A stretch of DNA of 64,000 nt from Zobellia laminariae. Its GTDB lineage: Bacteria > Bacteroidota > Bacteroidia > Flavobacteriales > Flavobacteriaceae. Made by a program: the position numbers and the translations under genes. The notes beneath the pieces are model-generated. The model had not been told where the DNA came from and did no database searches. It saw only the letters and a program-made list of their open reading frames with translations. Each line of letters begins with the position of its first letter. Position 1 is the first letter of the stretch. Where the stretch lies: contig NZ_RCNS01000002.1 in NCBI RefSeq assembly GCF_009725995.1, forward strand, positions 248,001 through 312,000, written 5' to 3'. Positions 55,724-64,000 of this stretch are shown piece after piece.

Positions 55724-57052
55724 ATGAAAAAGAAAGTTGCCTTCTATACATTGGGCTGTAAACTCAATTTTTCTGAAACTTCTACTATAGCAAGAGGTTT
55801 TCAGGAAGACGGTTTTGACCGTGTAGATTTCTCGGAATACGCAGATATGTATGTAATTAATACGTGTTCGGTAACGGAAAATGCAGATAAAAGATTCAAA
55901 ACGATAGTAAAACAAGCGCAAAAAATTAATCCTGAAGCTTTTGTGGCGGCAATTGGTTGCTATGCACAATTAAAACCGGAAGAACTGGCTGCGGTAGATG
56001 GGGTGGATTTGGTTTTGGGTGCGACAGAGAAATTTAAGATAGGAGATTATATAAACGACCTGACCAAAAATGATTTTGGTGAAGTTCATTCCTGTGAGAT
56101 AGAAGATGCAGATTTTTATGTGGGCAGCTATGCTATTGGAGACCGAACGCGCGCTTTTCTTAAGGTTCAAGACGGATGTGATTATAAATGTACCTATTGC
56201 ACCATTCCTTTGGCCAGAGGTATTTCGCGGAGTGATACATTGCAGAATGTATTAAATAATGCTGCTGAGATATCTGCGAAGGGTATTAAGGAGATTGTAT
56301 TGACGGGAGTGAATATTGGGGATTATGGAAAAGGAGAGTTCGGAAATAAAACTCACGAACATACATTTTTGGACTTGGTAAAGGCTTTAGATGGGGTAGA
56401 GGGTATTCATCGTTTACGTATATCATCTATAGAACCTAATTTATTAAAGAATGAAACCATAGATTTCGTTTCTCAGAGCAATTCATTTGTACCACATTTT
56501 CATATTCCATTACAGAGCGGTAGTGATGATATATTAAAGTTAATGCGCCGCAGGTATATGAGCGGGTTATATATAGATAGGGTCAATAAGATTAAAGAAA
56601 CCATGCCTCATGCCTGTATAGGTGTTGATGTTATTGTTGGTTTTCCGGGAGAAACAGATGAGCACTTTTTAGAAACCTATCATTTTCTTAATGAACTAGA
56701 CATATCCTATTTGCATGTTTTTACGTATTCGGAACGAGATAATACGGCTGCTGCAGAAATGGATGGTGTGGTGTCTAAGCAGGTGAGAAGTAAGCGTAGT
56801 AAGATGCTCCGTGGGCTTTCCGTTAAAAAAAGAAGGGCTTTTTATGAAAGTCAATTAGGTAAAACGTACCAAGTGCTTTTTGAAGGCGAGAATAAAGAAG
56901 GGTACATTCACGGGTTTACCAGTAATTATGTTAAGGTTAAATCTCCATGGAATCCAGAATTAGTTAATACTTTACATAATGTATCTCTTACGGAGATAGA
57001 TGAGGACGGCCTTGTTCGTTTTGATTTTGAAAAGATTGCCACAGAGGTTTAG
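55724..57052 (+). CDS. mtaB: tRNA (t6A37) methylthiotransferase MtaB
   Basis: From ATG 55724 (a TTG at 55694 is less likely) the protein has 442 residues. The UPF0004 domain has C12, C48 and C79 for one 4Fe-4S cluster. The radical SAM domain has CDYKCTYC (C152, C156, C159) for the second. A TRAM-like C-terminus follows (about 375-440, GKTYQVLFEGENKEGYIHGF). It converts t6A at position 37 of tRNA to ms2t6A. The gene appears to be a single unit. Confidence 0.94.
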   Translation: MKKKVAFYTLGCKLNFSETSTIARGFQEDGFDRVDFSEYADMYVINTCSVTENADKRFKTIVKQAQKINPEAFVAAIGCYAQLKPEELAAVDGVDLVLGATEKFKIGDYINDLTKNDFGEVHSCEIEDADFYVGSYAIGDRTRAFLKVQDGCDYKCTYCTIPLARGISRSDTLQNVLNNAAEISAKGIKEIVLTGVNIGDYGKGEFGNKTHEHTFLDLVKALDGVEGIHRLRISSIEPNLLKNETIDFVSQSNSFVPHFHIPLQSGSDDILKLMRRRYMSGLYIDRVNKIKETMPHACIGVDVIVGFPGETDEHFLETYHFLNELDISYLHVFTYSERDNTAAAEMDGVVSKQVRSKRSKMLRGLSVKKRRAFYESQLGKTYQVLFEGENKEGYIHGFTSNYVKVKSPWNPELVNTLHNVSLTEIDEDGLVRFDFEKIATEV

Positions 57053-57053
57053 G

Positions 57054-57083
57054 ACAAAAAAAAATCCCGCTAGTTGCGGGATT
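57054..57083 (-). terminator. Intrinsic terminator of the short GNAT gene
   Basis: On the minus strand AATCCCGC and GCGGGATT form an 8-bp stem around a 5-nt loop (57083-57063), followed by T-run 57062-57054. It lies between this gene and the converging mtaB. For mtaB the T-run is poor. Confidence 0.82.
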
Positions 57084-57110
57084 CATCTTCAAAAAAAACT
57101 TTGAAATACG

Positions 57111-57404
57111 TTAGATTCTTATGCCTACGGGCAACATTTCTTTGTACTGTCTGTTTTTGCGTAAAAAACCAGCAATTTGTGGACTCGTAGGGACTACTCT
57201 AAGATTCTGCTCCTGAATACGGTGAAGAACCGACTTGATAAAATCTTCTTTGAAACCCTCTTTTGTGATTTCCTCAGGCACTACTAATTTTGTTAGAAAT
57301 ACTTTACGTTCTTGCGAAGAATACTCGATTTTGGCTAAGATGCCTTCAACCGTAGTTTCGAATTGACGCAAGAAAGTGTTGTCAATAATTTCTACTTCAT
57401 TCAT
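57111..57404 (-). CDS. Short GNAT-like N-acetyltransferase (YjdJ/PF14542 type)
   Basis: The 97-residue protein begins MNEVEIIDNTFLRQFETTVEG and has RKVFLTKLVVPEE, then VLHRIQEQNLRVVPTSPQI and FLRKNRQYKEMLP. This is the mini-GNAT family in which the substrate-binding half is lost. Acetyl-CoA binding is likely; the acceptor is unknown. It is a single gene with its own terminator. Confidence 0.86.
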   Translation of the reverse strand: MNEVEIIDNTFLRQFETTVEGILAKIEYSSQERKVFLTKLVVPEEITKEGFKEDFIKSVLHRIQEQNLRVVPTSPQIAGFLRKNRQYKEMLPVGIRI

Positions 57405-57573
57405 ATAGTTTGATTTTAGATGACGGCAAGAGGTAAGAAAATCACGGTGTTCTCAAATCGCAATTTTGTATACTTTTGCTCATATTTGTATAAACTATGG
57501 AAATCCCCCAAAGTCGATAGCAAAAGTAGTGAAAATAATGTTAATTTCCTAACAATTCCTATGCGTTGTAATA

Positions 57574-58236
57574 ATGAGCGATTCTAAGATTCATATATAT
57601 TTTATGCCAGGAATGGCAGCCAACCCATCAATATTTAAAAATATTGCACTACCAGAGCATAAATTTGAACAACATCTCTTGGAATGGTTCGTACCTGAGA
57701 AAAATATGTCTTTGGAAGCATATGCCAAAAAAATGAACGAAAACATTCACCATGAAAATGCCGTTTTAATAGGGGTGTCATTTGGTGGTATGTTGGTACA
57801 GGAGATGGCTAGGTTTAAATCATTTCGGAAAATTATAGTTGTTTCAAGTATTAAAGATGCATCGGAGCTACCAAAGCGCATGATTTTTGCCAAATACACG
57901 AATGTTCACAAGCTCTTGCCAACTGGTATAGTTAACAATATGGAACTTTTAACCAAATATGCTTTTGGCGAAAATGTAAATAAGCGTTTGGCGCTTTATG
58001 AAGAATACCTCTCTATCAGGGATAAATATTATATAGATTGGTCTATTGATCAAATTGTCAATTGGAAACAAGTTGAGCCAATTCCAGGGCTGGTTCATAT
58101 TCATGGAGACAAAGATGTTGTTTTTCCCATAGAAAATATTAAGGACTGTATTACTGTAAAAAACGGTACACACACCATGATTATTCATAGAGCTAGATGG
58201 TTTAACGAGCATTTGCCCACAATTATTTTGCAATAA
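57574..58236 (+). CDS. Alpha/beta hydrolase
   Basis: The 220-residue protein has the nucleophile elbow GVSFGGM (about residues 68-74), the acid region HIHGDKDVVFP (about 172-182) and the catalytic His in NGTHTMIIH (about 196-204). The N-terminal YFMPGMAANPS loop would form the oxyanion hole. No signal peptide; a cytoplasmic esterase or related role is likely. The substrate is unknown. Confidence 0.86.
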   Translation: MSDSKIHIYFMPGMAANPSIFKNIALPEHKFEQHLLEWFVPEKNMSLEAYAKKMNENIHHENAVLIGVSFGGMLVQEMARFKSFRKIIVVSSIKDASELPKRMIFAKYTNVHKLLPTGIVNNMELLTKYAFGENVNKRLALYEEYLSIRDKYYIDWSIDQIVNWKQVEPIPGLVHIHGDKDVVFPIENIKDCITVKNGTHTMIIHRARWFNEHLPTIILQ

Positions 58237-58391
58237 ATGAGTTGTATTAATAGACTCGTTTCCCCCTTTGCACTAATCACATTCATAAGGTCTGATTTTG
58301 AATAAAGACAATTAGATCTGGCTTTTAAGATAATTAAAGTCAATGCTGAATATGAGTGCGTTTCAGGTAGAAAAAATAGAAAAGAGTTTAT

Positions 58392-58399
58392 TAACTTTG
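58392..58399 (+). promoter_or_regulatory. -7 element for the lytic transglycosylase gene
   Basis: TAACTTTG matches TAnnTTTG exactly, 23 bp before the ATG at 58423. No -33 match was found. Confidence 0.4.
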
Positions 58400-58422
58400 A
58401 ATAAACCGTACAATACCAAAAA

Positions 58423-59388
58423 ATGAAGATTTTAAAGAATGTATTGATGCTCTTGGGCGTCTTTTTTGTCGTGAGTACTTTGATATTTGCCGTACAGAAC
58501 AATGCGGAGCCTGCTGAAGGTGATGCAGATTATGCTGAAAATGAAGCAAAAGAAGTAGATAAAAGCGTTGCCGAAGGGTACCGTATTTCAGCCATAGAAA
58601 TACCTGAAGACTTAAATTTTGCAGGTGAGGTAGTCCCTCAGGATGACCCAGAGGTTATGGAGCGAATAGATCGTGAGTTCTTGGTTAATACATATTGGCA
58701 GTCAAATGCTGTGTTATTAATAAAAAGGGCTAATATGTATTTTCCTATTATAGAGCCTATTTTAGCTAAGAATGGTATTCCTGATGATTTTAAATATTTG
58801 GCCGTTGCAGAAAGCGGACTTCAGAATGTAAAATCGCATGCGGGTGCTGCTGGTTTCTGGCAAATTATGAAAGCTACTGGCCAGGAGCATGGCTTGGAGG
58901 TAAACGGAAACGTAGACGAGCGTTATAATTTGGAAAAGGCTACAGAGGTAGCTTGTGAATATTTAAACAGAAACTATAAAAGGTATGGCAGTTGGACGTT
59001 GACTGCTGCTTCATATAATGCAGGTGCAGGTGCTATTAATAAGTATTTGGGTATCCAGCAAGTAAGTAATTACTATGATCTTCTTTTAGGGCAGGAGACA
59101 GGTAGATATGTATTTCGTATTATGGCCATAAAAGAAATATTAAGCCACCCAGAGAAGTATGGTTTTGATATTAATAAAGAAGATATGTACCAGGCAGTTC
59201 CTACTTTTAAAGTAGAATTAGATGAGCCTGTATTAAGCTTTGCAGATTACGCGCAACAGTATGAAATCAATTATAAAATATTAAAAAGACATAACCCTTG
59301 GCTTAGAGAGGCGCACTTGAACAACAGTTCGCGTAAAAAATATATTATTGAAATCCCTAATAAGGGATATTATAAAATTGGCAAATAG
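58423..59388 (+). CDS. Lytic transglycosylase (SLT domain, MltD-like)
   Basis: The 321-residue protein has an N-terminal membrane or signal segment (about 5-23), an acidic linker, then the SLT domain: LAVAESGLQNVKSHAGAAGF with the catalytic E130, and ASYNAGAGAINKYLG, typical of family 1D. The C-terminal part (about 270-320) resembles one LysM-like motif, FADYAQQYEINYKILKRHNP. It cleaves peptidoglycan to anhydro-muropeptides in the periplasm. A hairpin follows the stop. Confidence 0.91.
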   Translation: MKILKNVLMLLGVFFVVSTLIFAVQNNAEPAEGDADYAENEAKEVDKSVAEGYRISAIEIPEDLNFAGEVVPQDDPEVMERIDREFLVNTYWQSNAVLLIKRANMYFPIIEPILAKNGIPDDFKYLAVAESGLQNVKSHAGAAGFWQIMKATGQEHGLEVNGNVDERYNLEKATEVACEYLNRNYKRYGSWTLTAASYNAGAGAINKYLGIQQVSNYYDLLLGQETGRYVFRIMAIKEILSHPEKYGFDINKEDMYQAVPTFKVELDEPVLSFADYAQQYEINYKILKRHNPWLREAHLNNSSRKKYIIEIPNKGYYKIGK

Positions 59389-59400
59389 TTAATTTTAAAG

Positions 59401-59432
59401 CCTCAATGCGTTATATTAATTTCGCATTGAGG
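59401..59432 (+). terminator. Weak terminator-like hairpin
   Basis: CCTCAATGCG (59401-59410) pairs with CGCATTGAGG (59423-59432) around a 12-nt loop. The following TCATTTTA is only partly T-rich, so it may terminate weakly or protect the message end. Confidence 0.55.
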
Positions 59433-59513
59433 TCATTTTACTCCACTTTATTTCCCATCTTTAAATGCTAGTTCGCTTAGAATGTTCTAAGAGTTTATTC
59501 AGCAACCACAAAG

Positions 59514-60986
59514 ATGGAGACCGCACTACAACTTTTTAATGATAATCTCTGGTTAATTCTTTTAACGATTAATTATGGGCTTGTTATTGTGCTTTCCTTT
59601 TTTATCCTTTTAAAGAATAAAAACCCGGTCAAGACGCTTTCGTTTCTTTTTGCTCTTGCTGTATTGCCTTTTTTAGGATTAATCGTTTACTATCTATTTG
59701 GACAAGACTATAGAAAATCTAAAATTTTTGAAAAGAAATATTTTCTTGATAATAAGAAAATAATGGAATGGCGAGCCAATTTTAAATTGGATTGTGAGGA
59801 AAGAGAAGACTTTGAAGAAACTTATGGCGAGGGTATTTTTAAAGTTTATAAGCTCCTGAAAAACAATGAGAAAGCGGTTCTTACTTTTGATAATACTGTA
59901 GAGGTGTTAATTAATGGCGAAGAGAAATTCAAGCGTTTGTTTGAGGATTTAAGAAAAGCCGAGAGTCATATTCATATAGAATATTTTGTTCTTTTTAGTG
60001 ATGAACTTGGGAATAAGATTATAGATATCCTCATAGAAAAAGCCAAGGCAGGTGTTAAAGTCAGGTTGGTTTATGATGATGTAGGTAGCAAGATTGCGAG
60101 GAGTGTAAAACATAAAATGACCAAATCGGGAATTGAGCATTACGCATTTATGCCTGTTATTTTTTCCAATTCTACGGGTAAGCTAAATTATAGAGACCAT
60201 AGGAAGATTGTGGTCATAGACGGGAAGGTTGGCTACGTAGGAGGTATAAACATGGCCAAACGTTATGATAACTCATATGATAATCCACGGTATTGGAGAG
60301 ATACACATTTAAGGCTTCGGGGTGCGGCAGTGGGTTCGTTGCAATCGTCTTTTTTATTGAATTGGAACTTTGCTTCGCATAATGAAGTAGAAATAGAAAA
60401 ATCATTTTTTCCAAAAAGTAAACCGGAGATGAATCAACCCGTAGCTGTACAGATTGCAGCTAGCGGACCAGACACGGATTGGGCTAATATTATGGAAGCT
60501 ATCTTTTGCGCCATTAGTTCGGCAAAGGAACGCATTTATATTACTTCGCCTTATTTCATGCCTAATGATGCTATTTTAACAGCCTTAGCTACCGCTGCAA
60601 GAAGTGGTATTGATGTTCGGGTGATTGTTCCTTATGAGTCTGATTCTTGGGCAGCGCAGTATGCCGGTGACTCTTATATTGAGTACTGTTTGGAATCAGG
60701 CATAAAAATCTATAGGTATACAAAAGGATTTATCCATGCCAAGACTATGGTTATAGATGATTTGTTTTCAACCGTAGGAACCGCCAATTTAGATTACAGA
60801 AGTTTTTCCATCAACTTTGAAATCAATGCTATGCTTTACAACAAGGAAATAAACCTTAAGCTCGCAGCCACTTTCTTAGATGACCTAAAGGAATGCGAAG
60901 AAGTTGAATTAGAAAGATGGCAAAACCGTGGTCTAAGACGTAAACTAAAGGAGTCTTTTAGCAGGCTATGGGCACCGCTTCTATAG
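59514..60986 (+). CDS. cls: Cardiolipin synthase
   Basis: The 490-residue protein has two N-terminal membrane helices (about 11-32 and 42-63). Two phospholipase D HKD motifs follow: HRKIVVID (H229, K231, D236) and HAKTMVID (H408, K410, D415), with GGIN and GTANLDYRSF in the usual places. It joins two phosphatidylglycerol molecules into cardiolipin in the inner membrane. It is a single gene 125 bp past the transglycosylase. Confidence 0.93.
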   Translation: METALQLFNDNLWLILLTINYGLVIVLSFFILLKNKNPVKTLSFLFALAVLPFLGLIVYYLFGQDYRKSKIFEKKYFLDNKKIMEWRANFKLDCEEREDFEETYGEGIFKVYKLLKNNEKAVLTFDNTVEVLINGEEKFKRLFEDLRKAESHIHIEYFVLFSDELGNKIIDILIEKAKAGVKVRLVYDDVGSKIARSVKHKMTKSGIEHYAFMPVIFSNSTGKLNYRDHRKIVVIDGKVGYVGGINMAKRYDNSYDNPRYWRDTHLRLRGAAVGSLQSSFLLNWNFASHNEVEIEKSFFPKSKPEMNQPVAVQIAASGPDTDWANIMEAIFCAISSAKERIYITSPYFMPNDAILTALATAARSGIDVRVIVPYESDSWAAQYAGDSYIEYCLESGIKIYRYTKGFIHAKTMVIDDLFSTVGTANLDYRSFSINFEINAMLYNKEINLKLAATFLDDLKECEEVELERWQNRGLRRKLKESFSRLWAPLL

Positions 60987-61031
60987 TGCTAAACAATTTA
61001 TTAGATACAGATTCAAAATACCTACAGGCAG

Positions 61032-61547
61032 TTAGATTTTCTTCATCTGCTGTTGCATCATTTTTATCTGGTCAGTAAGCATATTGCTCTTGTCTAACTT
61101 TTTAGCTTCTCTTAAAAGAGTTGTAGCTTCTCTTTTCCTTCTTTTCTGCATAGCAATACCTGCAAGACTTAATTTAGCCATAGCTATATCATAATCCATG
61201 GTAAGGCCTAACTTCAATGCTTTTTTGAAATATTTTTCAGCCTGTGTTAAGTTCTTTTGAGAAAGTATAATACCGTGTAGGTAGTTAAAGTACCCTTGTT
61301 GCTTTGTAACCAATGCAGCTTCTGGGTTTTTAATTTTATCAAGCCACTTTTGAGTTCCTTCTAAATCTTGCTTTCTCATGCGAAGAAAAGCCAATAGAAT
61401 AATTTCGTTTCTGAAATAAAGAAAAATAAAGATTGACGATAAAAGAATTAAAGCAATTCCGTTGCCAATATTTCCTTCTATAAATTGATATATGGCATAT
61501 GCTATGATAAGTCCTGCTATGACTAGTTTAAGATTTTTGTTGAACAT
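61032..61547 (-). CDS. Membrane protein with TPR-like repeats
   Basis: The 171-residue protein has two N-terminal hydrophobic segments (about 7-22 and 28-46) and a soluble helical part with TPR-like units (YFNYLHGIILSQKNLTQAEKYF, AEKYFKKALKLG, AKLSLAGIAMQKRRKREATTLL). It probably acts as a scaffold at the inner membrane; no partner is known. The start is 5 bp past the stop of the DUF6263 gene, so the two are co-transcribed. Confidence 0.78.
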   Translation of the reverse strand: MFNKNLKLVIAGLIIAYAIYQFIEGNIGNGIALILLSSIFIFLYFRNEIILLAFLRMRKQDLEGTQKWLDKIKNPEAALVTKQQGYFNYLHGIILSQKNLTQAEKYFKKALKLGLTMDYDIAMAKLSLAGIAMQKRRKREATTLLREAKKLDKSNMLTDQIKMMQQQMKKI

Positions 61548-61552
61548 GTGTA

Positions 61553-62458
61553 TTAATTATTGATCGGTTCGTTTAAATTAGGAATGAGTTCGTATGATGT
61601 AAAAGACGCTATAGTTGTGGGTATTTCTTGGTCTTGCATTTGAGTCATGCTAGATGATCCTGTAGAAGTACCTTCTACAGTCATTTTCTTAATAAATCCT
61701 GTAATGGCATTAGTAGTAATATTTGTTTTCTGAGTACCTTTAAGATGCATTGCTGTTGCAGCTTCGGTAACATCCATTATAACATCTGCTGTTCCTGTTA
61801 GGTTTATAGTGTCGGCAGAAATTGCTTTTAGGGTCCAAGTGTTGTTGGCTTGCAATTTGCCCGAATATTGGTTTTCCCAGGTATCCTCTAATTTCACTTT
61901 TTTAGAAGGATAAATAAAGGTCATTTGTTTATAGCTGTTAGAAAGTGCCTCTGACCCAAATTCTTTTTCCAAAGATTTTTTCATCATATTCAAAGAAAAT
62001 TGGTCTTCAAGACCAGATGCTTCGGCCATTTTAGTTACAAGATTGTCACCACCTTTTACTTCAATAATATCACCTGTTTTAGATAGGATAATGTTTACAG
62101 GGTGGTTTAGAAGGCTATGGAAAATTTGCGATTGCATATTGCTTTCGTCTACTTCCTGGGCATGTACATCCATTAGCTCTCCTTGTATGCTAGAAGACAT
62201 ATTTAGATTAAGATCCTTAAATTCTAAAGCTATCTTATATGTGGTATCTCTTACTTCTATTACCTTAAACTCTAGAATACCGTTAATTTTATTGGTCAGG
62301 ATGTGAGAGGCTCCATCCAGTTCTTGTGTAATGGTTTGCTCGGCGTTTTGTTTTACGGTGAAGACGGCGTTTTTCTCTAATTTGTATTCAAGTTGTGTCT
62401 GAGCTAAAGAAACGGTACTTGAAAGAACAATAAAAATAATGCCCAAAAAGTTTCTCAT
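61553..62458 (-). CDS. DUF6263 family secreted protein
   Basis: The 301-residue protein has a signal peptide ending SLAQ (about residue 20). The mature part is beta-rich with polar repeats (ITQELDGASHILTNKINGILEF, IILSKTGDIIEVKG). It matches DUF6263, a Bacteroidota family of unknown function. A -7-like TACTTTTG is at 62498-62491 on the minus strand, 33 bp before the ATG. Confidence 0.8.
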   Translation of the reverse strand: MRNFLGIIFIVLSSTVSLAQTQLEYKLEKNAVFTVKQNAEQTITQELDGASHILTNKINGILEFKVIEVRDTTYKIALEFKDLNLNMSSSIQGELMDVHAQEVDESNMQSQIFHSLLNHPVNIILSKTGDIIEVKGGDNLVTKMAEASGLEDQFSLNMMKKSLEKEFGSEALSNSYKQMTFIYPSKKVKLEDTWENQYSGKLQANNTWTLKAISADTINLTGTADVIMDVTEAATAMHLKGTQKTNITTNAITGFIKKMTVEGTSTGSSSMTQMQDQEIPTTIASFTSYELIPNLNEPINN

Positions 62459-62490
62459 ATATTGAATCTGTTGCTATAATCCGATTTTGG

Positions 62491-62498
62491 CAAAAGTA
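62491..62498 (-). promoter_or_regulatory. -7 element for the DUF6263-TPR pair
   Basis: The minus strand reads TACTTTTG, an exact TAnnTTTG, 32 bp before the ATG at 62458. No -33 match. Confidence 0.4.
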
Positions 62499-62553
62499 AT
62501 AAAAACCTATCGCTAGGCGGCAGGCATTCAATAAAAATATTTTTACAAATGTA

Positions 62554-62584
62554 TTTGGCAAAGCCAAAAGTCTTCGTATATTTG
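62554..62584 (+). promoter_or_regulatory. Strong Bacteroidota promoter of rpmH
   Basis: TTTG (62554-62557), a 19-bp spacer and TATATTTG (62577-62584) match the consensus fully. It lies 59 bp before the rpmH ATG. Confidence 0.88.
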
Positions 62585-62594
62585 CGCCCAGTTT

Positions 62595-62612
62595 TAGCGA
62601 GCGGTTTCGCTA
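62595..62612 (+). other. Hairpin in the rpmH leader
   Basis: TAGCGA-GCGGTT-TCGCTA forms a perfect 6-bp stem with a 6-nt loop in the leader between promoter and ATG. It may be a control site or simple leader structure. Confidence 0.4.
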
Positions 62613-62643
62613 TCTCTTATCACACAAAGAAAAGGATAATACA

Positions 62644-62811
62644 ATGCCCGGACAGAAAAGAACATATCAGCCTTCAAAGAGAAAAAGAAGAAATAAACAT
62701 GGATTTAGGGAGCGTATGGCATCCGTAAACGGAAGAAAAGTTTTAGCTCGTAGAAGAGCTAAAGGAAGAAAAAAACTTTCTGTATCCTCTGAACCGAGAC
62801 ATAAGAAATAA
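62644..62811 (+). CDS. rpmH: Ribosomal protein bL34
   Basis: This 55-residue protein is very basic and contains the L34 core [20 protein letters not shown] and [20 protein letters not shown] in two consecutive parts, plus a short tail ending in RHKK that is usual in Bacteroidota. It belongs to the large ribosomal subunit. It has a textbook promoter and terminator as a single gene directly upstream of carB. Being short, it is easily missed by ORF searches with a length limit. Confidence 0.96.
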   Translation: MPGQKRTYQPSKRKRRNKHGFRERMASVNGRKVLARRRAKGRKKLSVSSEPRHKK

Positions 62812-62836
62812 TGATTTTATTTTTTAAGAAATATAT

Positions 62837-62869
62837 AGGTGTTACTTTTTATAAGTAACACCTTTTTTT
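62837..62869 (+). terminator. Intrinsic terminator of rpmH
   Basis: AGGTGTTACTT (62837-62847) pairs with AAGTAACACCT (62853-62863) around a 5-nt loop, with a T-run to 62869. It separates rpmH from carB. Confidence 0.9.
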
Positions 62870-62930
62870 ATGTCAGATTTGTATTGATATTTGTAACAAA
62901 TTATAGCCAAAGTTTTAAAGAATACAACTA

Positions 62931-64000
62931 ATGCCAAAAAGAAAAGATTTAAAATCCATACTACTGATCGGTTCCGGTCCCATTGTTATAGGTCAAGCTT
63001 GTGAATTTGATTATGCAGGTTCACAGTCTTTACGTTCATTACGTGAAGACGGTATTGAGACTATATTGATAAATAGTAATCCGGCAACAATTATGACGGA
63101 TCCATCAATGGCTGATCATGTGTATTTGAAACCGTTGACTACCAAGTCAATAATTGAAATACTAAAAGAACACCCGCAAATTGATGCAGTGCTACCAACT
63201 ATGGGTGGCCAGACCGCTCTTAATTTGTGTATAGAGGCAGATGAAAAGGGAATTTGGAAAGATTTTGGAGTAGATCTTATTGGTGTTGATATTGATGCGA
63301 TAAACATTACTGAAGATCGTGAGCAATTCCGTGAGTTAATGCTTAAAATTGGTGTAGGCATGGCACCGCAGGCAACGGCTACATCATTTCTGAAAGGAAA
63401 AGAAATAGCTCAGGAATTTGGCTTTCCATTAGTAATTAGGGCATCGTACACTTTAGGTGGTGCAGGAGCTGCTATAGTATACAAACCAGAAGATTTTGAT
63501 GAGTTATTAAGTCGTGGATTAGAAATTTCTCCTATTCATGAAGTAATGATCGATAAAGCCTTATTGGGCTGGAAAGAATATGAGTTAGAGTTATTGCGTG
63601 ATGATAATGATAACGTAGTTATTATTTGTGCAATAGAAAATATGGATCCGATGGGTATCCATACTGGAGATTCTATAACGGTTGCGCCGGCAATGACCTT
63701 GTCTGATAGAACGTACCAAAAAATGCGTGATATGGCAATTCATATGATGCGTAGTATTGGTGATTTTGCCGGAGGATGTAACGTGCAGTTTGCAGTTAGT
63801 CCTGATGATGATGAAGATATTATTGCAATTGAGATTAACCCAAGGGTTTCTCGTTCTTCTGCTTTAGCTTCAAAAGCAACCGGGTATCCTATTGCCAAGA
63901 TTGCAACTAAATTAGCTATCGGGTATCATTTAAATGAATTAGACAATCAAATTACAAAATCTACTTCTGCTTTATTTGAACCGACTTTAGATTATGTAAT
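62931..64000 (+). CDS. carB: Carbamoyl-phosphate synthase large subunit (3' end outside window)
   Basis: The ATG at 62931 opens a frame that runs off the right edge; about 356 of the usual 950 or more residues are visible. It begins MPKRKDLKSILLIGSGPIVI and shows the first ATP-grasp domain: GQACEFDYAGSQ, VLPTMGGQTALNL, FPLVIRASYTLGGAG and EINPRVSRSSALASKATG. With the small subunit (carA, not in the window) it makes carbamoyl phosphate for pyrimidine and arginine synthesis. The start lies 61 bp past the rpmH terminator, so it uses its own promoter. Confidence 0.97.
   Translation, partial: MPKRKDLKSILLIGSGPIVIGQACEFDYAGSQSLRSLREDGIETILINSNPATIMTDPSMADHVYLKPLTTKSIIEILKEHPQIDAVLPTMGGQTALNLCIEADEKGIWKDFGVDLIGVDIDAINITEDREQFRELMLKIGVGMAPQATATSFLKGKEIAQEFGFPLVIRASYTLGGAGAAIVYKPEDFDELLSRGLEISPIHEVMIDKALLGWKEYELELLRDDNDNVVIICAIENMDPMGIHTGDSITVAPAMTLSDRTYQKMRDMAIHMMRSIGDFAGGCNVQFAVSPDDDEDIIAIEINPRVSRSSALASKATGYPIAKIATKLAIGYHLNELDNQITKSTSALFEPTLDYV

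Noticed and set aside
55556..55969. 137-codon ORF on the minus strand opposite the mtaB start
   Set aside because: It covers the conserved Cys motifs of MtaB on the other strand and has no family resemblance.
1..64000. tRNA, rRNA, CRISPR, transposase, integrase or defence genes
   Set aside because: Looked for by eye in the intergenic regions and predicted proteins; none was seen. A tRNA or covariance-model scan would be needed to exclude small RNAs.

Overview
This window looks like chromosome of a marine member of the Flavobacteriaceae (Bacteroidota). The DNA is AT-rich by eye and genes show almost no Shine-Dalgarno sequences. The clearest promoters have the Bacteroidota form TTG/TTTG-N19-TAnnTTTG. 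There is a type IX secretion sorting domain, many lipoproteins, beta-barrel genes marked by DUF families common in flavobacteria, and a family PL7 alginate lyase. The genus cannot be fixed from sequence alone; Maribacter- or Zobellia-like organisms fit. I saw no rRNA, tRNA, CRISPR array, insertion sequence or prophage.

Layout. 1-6080 (minus strand): an alpha/beta hydrolase-OsmC fusion cut by the window edge, a DUF2490 barrel, then a cassette of MbnP-like lipoprotein, MbnH-like diheme peroxidase and a barrel protein with a Cys/His cluster, preceded by a small Cys protein; then a TPMT-like methyltransferase. 6259-9291: a four-module lipoprotein (ThuA, PQQ sugar dehydrogenase-like, PKD, cytochrome c). 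9362-20743: mixed accessory genes, including an M1 peptidase, a MOSC protein, the PL7 alginate lyase, a PIG-L deacetylase, an MDR oxidoreductase, small lipoproteins, a DUF3667 protein and an OmpA-family protein. 21006-27504: a trehalose block (fused trehalose-6-phosphate synthase/phosphatase, MFS transporter, propeller-NTF2 fusion) divergent from a cytoplasmic GH15 hydrolase. 27586-35479: a fatty acid beta-oxidation operon, marR-fadN-fadA-fadE, with an acyl-CoA synthetase gene upstream; a perfect 32-bp palindrome lies at the marR promoter.

35751-38323 is a T9SS-type surface protein whose sorting domain is in another frame. 38348-45083 holds a GNAT acetyltransferase, purL, an RsmB/NOP RNA methyltransferase and a BNR-repeat lipoprotein. 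45085-46623 is an ECF sigma factor with an anti-sigma-like membrane protein and a secreted sensor-like protein. 46682-51952 is an envelope block (ABC exporter, phosphohexomutase, polyprenyl-type GT2, DUF4199). 52134-64000 is mostly housekeeping: ribosomal protein L31 type B, a GlmU-like protein, MtaB, a lytic transglycosylase, cardiolipin synthase, a DUF6263 protein, ribosomal protein L34 (55 codons) and the start of carB. One secreted protein here (53770-55500) consists of four divergent repeats of about 136 residues that I do not recognise.

No clear defence system or wholly new multi-gene system was found. The best leads are the MbnP/MbnH cassette with its partners, the palindrome at the marR promoter, the frameshift before the T9SS sorting domain, the four-repeat protein, and a 13-codon upstream ORF whose stop overlaps the L31 start. 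Several genes use TTG or GTG starts; where an in-frame ATG fits the family better it was chosen, and this is stated in the entry.
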